The notes under the pieces: generated by a model
Told to the model about the DNA's origin: nothing
Databases searched by the model: none
What the model saw: the letters and a program-made list of their open reading frames with translations, nothing else
IMG/VR virus record: IMGVR_UViG_3300034050_000545
Span: 1 to 21,720 of that record
DNA length: 21,720 nt
Direction: 5' to 3' (one strand)
Origin: a virus
In this document: positions 15,468 through 19,622 of the stretch, in pieces
Layout of the letters: each line of letters begins with the position of its first letter
Position numbering within the stretch: position 1 is the first letter of the stretch
Translations under genes and position numbers: made by a program

Positions 15468-15721
15468 TAGGAATTGCGCATTGACGCACGGCTGCGCTCG
15501 ATCAACTCTGCCGCATGAGCAGCGCGCCCAGTGCTTTCACACCACTGAATCCATTCGCGCAAAAGCACTCCTGTGTCGCCGAGTCGATCTTGTGAATCAG
15601 CGACCGTCTCCCGTGAAACATCCATGGTCTGTTGCATCCGCGCAGGTGTTTCGCCCAGCATGATTTCACTGTCCACTTTCGGTGGACACGGCGGCTTCGG
15701 GAATCTGTTTCTTGAGGTCAT
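15467..15721 (-). CDS. Unrecognised small protein before terminase
   Basis: This 84-aa protein matches no family I know. It has a proline-rich N-terminus (RFPKPPCPPKVDSE), then an acidic middle and a helix-rich end (LREWIQWCESTGRAAHAAEL). From the ATG at 15721 it overlaps the upstream gene by 56 bases. An ATG at 15661, four bases after that gene's stop, would give 64 aa and fit the compact spacing better; the extra N-terminus may be shadow coding. Its stop shares a base with the small terminase start. It may be a packaging accessory protein, but this is inferred only from its neighbours. Confidence 0.55.
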   Translation of the reverse strand: MTSRNRFPKPPCPPKVDSEIMLGETPARMQQTMDVSRETVADSQDRLGDTGVLLREWIQWCESTGRAAHAAELIERSRASMRNS

Positions 15722-16235
15722 TGTAAATGGAAATAATAAATTGCATGTCTTCGAGAATCTCGGTGATCATTTCTTCATCGAGCGTATCCAGCACCGTCCC
15801 CTCTCTCCACCACCGACGAATGCACCCGAGCGATGCCATCAGGTTTTGAAATTTGTAGACATCCGTCTTCCTTGGTGTTGGTTTTGGCGCTGTTTCCCCG
15901 CCAATCGCGATTTGAAGCTGCTTGTATTGGCTGCTCCCAGATTTTTGAAGCGGTGGCGCTTCCGGCGACATCCGCGCCAGCCGCATGCAGCGGTAGACTG
16001 CATAGTAGTCGCCACCACCGATGTTTTGCGAGGCGTACTCTTCCCACCTCTCCTCACCAACGGCATCCTTGAGTTTGACGCACGCCTTGCCCACCGCCCA
16101 CGCGCGACTGAATGCCGTCGCGGAAATGCCAGCCGCCATCTCCGCCTCATTCCGCATAATGCCCAGTTCTCTGGCCGCGTATTCTTGGAGCTGATCAGAG
16201 TCAAACGAATCAAAATTAGGTAGTGCGAGCTGCAT
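15666..16235 (-). CDS. DUF3102-like protein
   Basis: This protein of 189 aa (from ATG 16235) has residues about 13-90 that resemble DUF3102, found in phage and in some plasmid/ParB-linked genes. The pattern is alternating helices with AVGKACVKLKDAVGEERWEE, then YAVYRCMRLARMS, close to the family's G..L...K..VG...W and RYMRLA elements. The C-terminal half (KTDVYKFQNLMASLGCIRRW and EEMITEILEDMQFIISIYND) is helical. DUF3102 has no known biochemical role that I can cite. The start at 16235 is one base after the preceding stop (TAATATG), suggesting coupling; a GTG at 16295 would add 20 residues, inside the preceding gene. Its place between the resolvase and the terminase suggests DNA processing or packaging. 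Confidence 0.65.
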   Translation of the reverse strand: MQLALPNFDSFDSDQLQEYAARELGIMRNEAEMAAGISATAFSRAWAVGKACVKLKDAVGEERWEEYASQNIGGGDYYAVYRCMRLARMSPEAPPLQKSGSSQYKQLQIAIGGETAPKPTPRKTDVYKFQNLMASLGCIRRWWREGTVLDTLDEEMITEILEDMQFIISIYNDLKKQIPEAAVSTESGQ

Positions 16236-16236
16236 A

Positions 16237-16440
16237 TTAGGATTCACGGCGGATCTGGAATGGTGGCCCTTGCTCATTGATTGAGTATGACTCACCGGGA
16301 CGCAGCTTCATGCGCTGGCGGATTGTATTCTTTAAGGCTGATAAGCTCTTAGCGTTGACTTCGCGCACTTCTCCCGCTTGTAGATGCTTAAAGATTTTCT
16401 GGCTCTTGCGCGGTTCTGTTGATTCGATTGGTGTGAACAT
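16237..16440 (-). CDS. Small basic protein of unknown function
   Basis: This 67-aa basic protein does not match a family I can name. It is rich in Arg, Lys and Ser (EPRKSQKIFKHLQAGEVREV, then LKNTIRQRMKLRPGESYSIN) and has a possible helical middle. No membrane segment, Cys cluster or HTH is obvious. It sits five bases after the resolvase stop and one base before the next gene, so it looks like a genuine gene in the compact block. No Shine-Dalgarno site is visible. A DNA-binding or packaging accessory role is possible from its basic nature, but this is inference. Confidence 0.55.
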   Translation of the reverse strand: MFTPIESTEPRKSQKIFKHLQAGEVREVNAKSLSALKNTIRQRMKLRPGESYSINEQGPPFQIRRES

Positions 16441-16445
16441 GGTAG

Positions 16446-16925
16446 TTAGAGTTGTTTTTCTTGTGCGTAGGCTAGGAGCAGAAGAGCGTCCGCAGTCTTT
16501 AAGCTGACCTTAAGATGTGGGTACCTGCGCTGCGCCTCCGCTTTTAAGCGGTTCTTCCATTCGGTCGTTCCGCTGGTGTCCCCTTTGGTTCCGAGACGGA
16601 AATGCTTCTGCCAGTCCTGCGGGCGGACGAGGATAACCGGCATCCGGAGCGACACAGCAATGCCTCGGACAAGGCCGCAATTGAACGCGAGCGGGAAAAT
16701 GGTCGATCCCGGTAGCGCTTTGCCGACAAACTTAGGAACGTCCTCAATGACACATTTGAGTCCGGGGCGGATGCGGAGAAGCACGTCGTCCATTTCAGCA
16801 AGCCGCTGAATTTCTTCAGCGATCTCGGTGTCGCTGCCTGGCATCCCCATGCAGGATGGAAGCGTGGAGCCGTCCCATGCGATCCCGCCGTTCACCCCTG
16901 GGTCGATTGTGATGTACGTAGTCAT
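16446..16925 (-). CDS. RuvC-like Holliday junction resolvase
   Basis: This 159-aa protein has the RNase-H-like fold pattern of RuvC-family resolvases, which cut four-way junctions and branched DNA before packaging. Asp8 in ITIDPGVNGGIAW, Glu61 in CVIEDVP and Asp146 in KTADALLLLAYA are the likely metal-binding residues. VRPQDWQKHFRLGTKGD is the typical central block of phage RuvC-like nucleases. The start is the ATG at 16925, which overlaps the stop of the preceding gene by four bases (ATGA); an ORF extending upstream to 16964 would add 13 out-of-place residues. Branched-DNA cleavage near the packaging genes fits phages that make concatemers; this is inference. Confidence 0.85.
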   Translation of the reverse strand: MTTYITIDPGVNGGIAWDGSTLPSCMGMPGSDTEIAEEIQRLAEMDDVLLRIRPGLKCVIEDVPKFVGKALPGSTIFPLAFNCGLVRGIAVSLRMPVILVRPQDWQKHFRLGTKGDTSGTTEWKNRLKAEAQRRYPHLKVSLKTADALLLLAYAQEKQL

Positions 16926-17350
16926 TGTTTGGGTGCTGGTGCGTCTTGTTCGATGTATCCCCATTTTGCCACGTGGACGGACTCATACACGTGACGCTGT
17001 TGAACGGGTCGCATTCCGTTTTGTGGCGGCAGGTGAAAATCCTGAAGAAGTTTATCAACTCTCTTAGAAAACGCTTGTTTGCTAAGACGATGCCGCTTAG
17101 CGATCTGTTCCATGCTTTCCTCTGCCCGCCCGATTAGGCCGTAACAATAGAGCACCACGTCCAGCTCTAGCAGTGGAGTAGCTGAGTCGGAAATGTGAGC
17201 CAGCACCGCCGACAAACCTCGGTCGTAGGATGGATGGTCAAGCCCGGCGCGCTTGTCGATCTCAAGGTGGAGTCGCACGAACTCTTCTTTTACAATGTCG
17301 ATGGCCTGCTGGCGGCTGAGATCCGCGACCGCGCGCCAGCGAAGAACCAC
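16922..17350 (-). CDS. HTH DNA-binding protein, first gene of the leftward block
   Basis: This 142-aa protein from the GTG at 17350 has an HTH-like segment at about 79-102 (MEQIAKRHRLSKQAFSKRVD) after a helical N-terminus. It could be a late-gene regulator or a structural DNA-binding protein. The start is uncertain. The frame is open upstream for another 26 codons to an ATC after a TAA at 17434-17432, with protein-like residues (DTDHPVFQVAAPEYIEALED) but no ATG, GTG or TTG. Either a rare start such as ATC at 17428 is used or the GTG is right and the upstream part is chance. It is the first gene after the control region and overlaps the resolvase (ATGA). Confidence 0.6.
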   Translation of the reverse strand: MVLRWRAVADLSRQQAIDIVKEEFVRLHLEIDKRAGLDHPSYDRGLSAVLAHISDSATPLLELDVVLYCYGLIGRAEESMEQIAKRHRLSKQAFSKRVDKLLQDFHLPPQNGMRPVQQRHVYESVHVAKWGYIEQDAPAPKQ

Positions 17351-17455
17351 CCGCTCCGCTAGGATGTCCTCAAGTGCCTCGATGTACTCAGGCGCGGCGA
17401 CCTGAAAAACTGGATGATCGGTGTCGATGCGTTACATTATTCTAAACATAAATAA

Positions 17456-17507
17456 TGCAAGTTGTTTGCAGCTAAATAATAAAAATCACTAATGCAAAAA
17501 ATTTGCA
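17456..17507. promoter_or_regulatory. Paired 15-bp dyads TGCAA-N5-TTGCA
   Basis: Two copies with identical spacing lie at 17456-17470 and 17493-17507, 37 bp apart. A third partial copy (TGCAA at 17512-17516) follows 19 bp after the second. They lie just upstream of the leftward block, where an HTH regulator could bind. The operator reading is inferred. Confidence 0.6.
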
Positions 17508-17559
17508 ACAGTGCAAATTGTGCGCGCGAGGCGGAAACCTGCCCTGTCAAGCCTTATTA

Positions 17560-17598
17560 CCAGTATTCTTACTGGGGGTGTACACCTGAACACTGTTC
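17560..17598. promoter_or_regulatory. Three consecutive short palindromes
   Basis: CCAGTA-ttct-TACTGG (17560-17575), the perfect 10-bp GGTGTACACC (17577-17586) and GAACA-c-TGTTC (17588-17598) lie almost end to end. All are perfect in their arms. Such packing suggests protein-binding sites. Confidence 0.6.
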
Positions 17599-17637
17599 AA
17601 ATGAACACCAAATGGTCAAAAACTAGTCAAATGAACA
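17597..17637. repeat. Direct repeat TCAAATGAACA, two copies
   Basis: TCAAATGAACA occurs at 17597-17607 and 17627-17637, 30 bp apart. A third TCAAA lies between them (17616-17620). The first copy overlaps the GAACA-c-TGTTC palindrome. Confidence 0.65.
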
Positions 17638-17662
17638 GTTTTTTGCAAAGTGTAAAAAAATA

Positions 17663-17803
17663 ATGAAAATAAGAGATATAATAACGCCTTTATATCCGTT
17701 TTATTCCGCTTCTTATCCAAACAATGCTGGTTCTTATCGAAACACTGTCGCCACTTATGTGCCTAAAAACTTTTTACGCGAAACACGTGAGAACTCTATT
17801 TGA
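17663..17803 (+). CDS. Candidate 46-aa protein in the control region
   Basis: This is an open frame from ATG 17663 to TGA 17803, translated as MKIRDIITPLYPFYSASYPN and onward to TRENSI. It carries a seven-residue periodicity (YPFYSAS, YPNNAGS, YRNTVAT) that corresponds to the 21-bp DNA repeat. No Shine-Dalgarno sequence is present, but this holds for most genes here. It is not similar to any family I know. It could be an early phage peptide, or a chance frame created by a DNA-level repeat used as binding sites. Confidence 0.3.
   Translation: MKIRDIITPLYPFYSASYPNNAGSYRNTVATYVPKNFLRETRENSI
17691..17758. repeat. 21-bp periodic repeat array
   Basis: TTCTTATCCAAACAATG (17710-17726) and TTCTTATCGAAACACTG (17731-17747) differ at two of 17 bases and are spaced 21 bp. 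Shorter matches (TATCC at 17693, CTTAT at 17754) continue the same phase on both sides. A 21-bp period is two helical turns, as in iterons or phased binding sites; it also equals seven codons of a possible small frame. Confidence 0.65.
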
Positions 17804-17872
17804 TCAGCTAGTCCAAACCAAACCTCGCAGTTACAAAAATCCTCAGGTCCCATTTTCAATTTTTTCACGCCA

Positions 17873-17900
17873 TTGACACAGTACTCCATCAGCGTACCAT
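17873..17900 (+). promoter_or_regulatory. Promoter for the small HTH gene
   Basis: TTGACA (17873-17878) and TACCAT (17895-17900) with a 16-bp spacer. Nearly the same element, with GTACTCCA in the spacer, precedes the next gene. The ATG at 17910 is only nine bases after the -10 element, so the transcript would be leaderless or nearly so. Confidence 0.7.
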
Positions 17901-17909
17901 TGCCCTCCT

Positions 17910-18158
17910 ATGCAACTTGACCCATTCGCTGGCCTCCCTTTCCCTCTCGCAATCTCAACGTTTCGCGCGCGTTACAACATCACCCAAGCCCAGTGCGCAG
18001 CACTCATCCCGCATCTGAGTGTGCGATCGCTTCAGCAGTGGGAATGCGGAGCACGTGTCCCCCCTCTATGGTCGCAACGCTTGATCTTAGACTCATTGCT
18101 GTTTTCCGACTTCTGTTACTATGCAAACGATACAAGTGATAAAACGAACACCAAATAA
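17910..18158 (+). CDS. Small HTH (Cro/XRE-like) regulator
   Basis: This 82-aa protein has an HTH segment at about 23-48. NITQAQCAALIPHLSVRSLQ followed by QWECGARVPP matches the Q-A-x-x-A...S-x-x-x-x-x-W-E-x-G-x-R-x-P pattern of XRE/Cro-type repressors. The C-terminal tail (LLFSDFCYYAND then Lys/Thr-rich) is short. It is likely a phage regulator that binds the dyads upstream or its own promoter; this is inferred from its position next to the control region. It is the first rightward gene, with a promoter whose -10 lies nine bases before the start codon and no Shine-Dalgarno site. Confidence 0.78.
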   Translation: MQLDPFAGLPFPLAISTFRARYNITQAQCAALIPHLSVRSLQQWECGARVPPLWSQRLILDSLLFSDFCYYANDTSDKTNTK

Positions 18159-18185
18159 ATAAAAGAAAAATAATGCAATTACTAG

Positions 18186-18214
18186 TTGACGATTGTACTC
18201 CAATGACGTACCAT
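18186..18214 (+). promoter_or_regulatory. Second copy of the promoter element
   Basis: TTGACG (18186-18191), a 17-bp spacer with GTACTCCA, and TACCAT (18209-18214). It mirrors the element at 17873-17900. The expected transcript starts near 18221, about 40 bases before the ATG at 18261. Confidence 0.7.
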
Positions 18215-18223
18215 CACAACACA

Positions 18224-18243
18224 GCCCGCCAATCACGGCAGGC
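18224..18243 (+). promoter_or_regulatory. Short hairpin in the leader of the 66-aa gene
   Basis: GCCCGCC (18224-18230) pairs with GGCAGGC (18237-18243) with one mismatch and a six-base loop. It would lie at the very 5' end of the transcript. A role in mRNA stability or control is possible; it may also be chance in a GC-rich spot. Confidence 0.35.
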
Positions 18244-18260
18244 GCAACCAACCAACCAAT

Positions 18261-18461
18261 ATGAATAACGAAATCACATCCGGCAACTACAAGGCAACAG
18301 TAAAGCAAATCCAAGACGGATACGGAGATACAGCCTTCCGCGTCATGGTGCTTTGCTTGACTGGAACGCACGAAGCAGGCGACGTGCTCTTTATGAAAAA
18401 CTACGATACGGAACGCGCCGCAATGACCGCAGCACGTCGCGAACTGAAAAAGGCAGCATAA
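18261..18461 (+). CDS. Small protein of unknown function
   Basis: This 66-aa protein has an N-terminal beta-like half (GNYKATVKQIQDGYGDTAFR, then VMVLCLTGTH) and an Ala/Arg-rich C-terminal helix (TERAAMTAARRELKKAA). No family is recognised. It has its own promoter-like element and a short leader that contains a CCAA repeat before the ATG instead of a Shine-Dalgarno sequence. It lies between the small HTH regulator and an 87-aa protein, so an early or regulatory role is possible. The end is a TAA at 18459-18461. Confidence 0.65.
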   Translation: MNNEITSGNYKATVKQIQDGYGDTAFRVMVLCLTGTHEAGDVLFMKNYDTERAAMTAARRELKKAA

Positions 18462-18513
18462 ACGCTTTTCGCTTCCTCCCACTTCTTCCACTACCCACCA
18501 CCAACACCCCAAT

Positions 18514-18777
18514 ATGAAAAACATCATCCTCGTTACCCTCATGATCACCCAGGCATCCAGCCTCACATGGATCATCTCCCTAGAAGCCCGGCTCACCGAC
18601 AGGCAGCCAACCGTGTTCCTCCACCCCTACGACACGCCCGCATCGGACACGCCCATCTTTATCGCTCCACCGCCCGACCGCCCGATGCGCCCCGCACGCC
18701 AGCACGCCACCGAGGATAGCGAACTCTTGCCGCGCATCGCTCTTGACACCGAGCCCGATGGTGCTCTTTTTCCATAG
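18514..18777 (+). CDS. Small protein with hydrophobic N-terminus
   Basis: This 87-aa protein has a hydrophobic N-terminus (residues 3-22, NIILVTLMITQASSLTWIIS) that could be a membrane anchor or signal peptide. The rest is proline-rich (IFIAPPPDRPMRPARQ) and mildly acidic at the end. No family is recognised and no lipobox Cys is present. It follows the 66-aa gene by 52 bases of pyrimidine-rich DNA and precedes a strong terminator. A membrane-associated phage protein is possible, but no spanin or holin features are clear. The start has no Shine-Dalgarno site. Confidence 0.55.
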   Translation: MKNIILVTLMITQASSLTWIISLEARLTDRQPTVFLHPYDTPASDTPIFIAPPPDRPMRPARQHATEDSELLPRIALDTEPDGALFP

Positions 18778-18808
18778 TCTGGAAAATGGACGTTTAGTAA
18801 AAGGGGAG

Positions 18809-18838
18809 ACCCGGCTGGTGGGTGCCAGCCGGGTTTTT
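18809..18838 (+). terminator. Intrinsic terminator of the rightward unit
   Basis: A 10-bp stem (ACCCGGCTGG at 18809-18818 with CCAGCCGGGT at 18825-18834), a six-base loop, and T at 18834-18838. It lies 31 bases after the stop of the 87-aa gene and just before the end of the convergent leftward gene. Confidence 0.93.
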
Positions 18839-18843
18839 CATGC

Positions 18844-19284
18844 CTACTTGTCCCACCTCAACTCTCCCGGCATGACCAGCACTACGTCTGTTCTTTCCAC
18901 GATACGATGAGCGTGTCCGCTGCTTCCCTTGTATTTAGCCCACATTGCCATTTCTAGGCCGTTCTTGATCGTCTGGCCGTAATGTCTCGCATCGAGGTCT
19001 GTCCACTCTCCTACGGCCTTCCCTGCCTTGTTTTTGACGGTTGCCTGCAGCACTAGCTTTTTGTGCACTGCGAATTGCGCCTTGTCGGCAGGTTGCGTGA
19101 TTTCCGCCCATTCGCGCTCAATCGCGGCTTTTTCGCGCTGTCTCAGCAGAGAAGCGTCTTCGCGTTCTTGTTGCGCCTTATCCGCCTTATCCAGCAGTTC
19201 TTGCACTCTGGCCGCACTAGCAAGACGGCGTTTTTCCATCCTCAAAGCGTATTGTGTTGGCTCTTTTCTAGTTTCTTTCTTCAT
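18844..19284 (-). CDS. Unrecognised leftward protein with coiled-coil N-terminus
   Basis: This 146-aa protein has residues 1-60 that are strongly charged and helical (RMEKRRLASAARVQELLDKA, then QEREDASLLRQREKAAIERE), likely a coiled coil. The C-terminal half (VHKKLVLQATVKNKAGKAVG, then DLDARHYGQTIKNGLEMAMW and GHAHRIVERTDVVLVMPGEL) looks like a compact domain with His and Asp residues but no motif I can name. It lies between the terminator and the primase, on the same strand as the primase but separated by 338 bases. The start ATG at 19284 follows an A/T-rich stretch. A replication or nucleoid-related role is possible, from the neighbour only. Confidence 0.6.
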   Translation of the reverse strand: MKKETRKEPTQYALRMEKRRLASAARVQELLDKADKAQQEREDASLLRQREKAAIEREWAEITQPADKAQFAVHKKLVLQATVKNKAGKAVGEWTDLDARHYGQTIKNGLEMAMWAKYKGSSGHAHRIVERTDVVLVMPGELRWDK

Positions 19285-19329
19285 TATAGTTTCTTAATTG
19301 TGGTATGGTTTTTTTAACTCAATCAAACA

Positions 19330-19461
19330 GTGATCATTAGCACCCCTATCAAAAAACGTTGCGGAAAATCGCGGCGCTACACGAGAGAAAAGGCAGTGCT
19401 CCGCAGAGGCAAAAACGGCAAAATCCGGCCTAACCTGCAAAAGCCCCTTTATTTACTATAA
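19330..19461 (+). CDS. Candidate 43-aa basic protein
   Basis: This is an open frame from GTG 19330 to TAA 19461. The product is strongly basic (KKRCGKSRRYTREKAVLRRG, then KNGKIRPNLQKPLYLL). It coincides with a GC-richer island of about 110 bases inside otherwise AT-rich intergenic DNA, which suggests it may be coding. No Shine-Dalgarno sequence or promoter was identified and it runs opposite to both neighbours, so it remains weak. Confidence 0.27.
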   Translation: MIISTPIKKRCGKSRRYTREKAVLRRGKNGKIRPNLQKPLYLL

Positions 19462-19494
19462 TCTCTCTTTTTTTTATAAAGAGAATAAATAATA

Positions 19495-19613
19495 TCCCGG
19501 TAAACCGGTAAATGAAGGCTGTATTCCTAGGCTTTTAGGAATTTTGACAAAATGAAAGTGGCCAAAATATAAAAAGGTTGGGAATTTTCACCGGATTTAC
19601 CGGTTTACCGGGA
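19495..19613. repeat. 19-bp perfect inverted repeat built of CCGGTAAA units
   Basis: The left arm is TCCCGGTAAACCGGTAAAT (19495-19513) and the right arm is its exact complement (19595-19613), with 81 bp between. Each arm holds two direct CCGGTAAA units (left) or TTTACCGG units (right), so four in all in opposed pairs. An inner 7-bp hairpin ATTCCTA/TAGGAAT lies at 19523-19542. The pattern resembles iterons at phage or plasmid origins; this role is inferred. Confidence 0.8.
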
Positions 19614-19621
19614 ATTGCCAT
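19535..19621 (-). CDS. Candidate 28-aa peptide after the primase
   Basis: This is an ATG at 19621 one base after the primase stop, with AAGGAG five bases before it (this sequence codes the end of the primase). It reads MAIPGKPVNPVKIPNL and ends at TAA 19537-19535. Its start lies in the right arm of the inverted repeat and its stop in the inner hairpin. It may be a small protein or leader peptide, but the Shine-Dalgarno match could be chance from the primase C-terminus. Confidence 0.3.
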   Translation of the reverse strand: MAIPGKPVNPVKIPNLFIFWPLSFCQNS

Positions 19622-19622
19622 T

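Larger units (their letters stand above)
17429..17909. promoter_or_regulatory. Divergent AT-rich control region
   Basis: About 480 bp separate the leftward late block and the rightward small genes. The stretch holds the dyads, direct repeats, a 21-bp periodic array, a possible 46-aa frame and a promoter given separately here. It is AT-rich overall with a short GC-rich interlude at 17520-17560. I see no convincing leftward promoter for the late block by eye. A regulatory or replication role for the region is inference from repeat density and position between divergent transcription units. Confidence 0.75.
19285..19622. promoter_or_regulatory. Intergenic region beside the primase
   Basis: The 338 bp between the 146-aa gene and the primase hold an AT-rich stretch (19445-19495 with TTATTTACTATAATC and a T-run), the inverted repeat, a TTGACA/TATAAA promoter-like pair (19544-19573, + strand) and two small candidate frames. 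No promoter for the leftward 146-aa gene is convincing. Origin or attenuation functions are discussed in the findings. Confidence 0.55.

Noticed and set aside
17545-17550. Minus-strand TTGACA as promoter of the leftward block
   Set aside because: At 16-18 bases downstream the sequence is GCGCGC-like with no -10 element.
18093-18596. 167-codon minus-strand frame rich in Cys, Val and Trp
   Set aside because: It is antisense to three promoter-linked rightward genes and has an amino-acid make-up typical of a shadow frame.
19544-19573. Plus-strand TTGACA/TATAAA promoter between the repeat arms
   Set aside because: The spacer is 18 bp and no rightward gene follows; the primase lies on the other strand. 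Kept only as a note.
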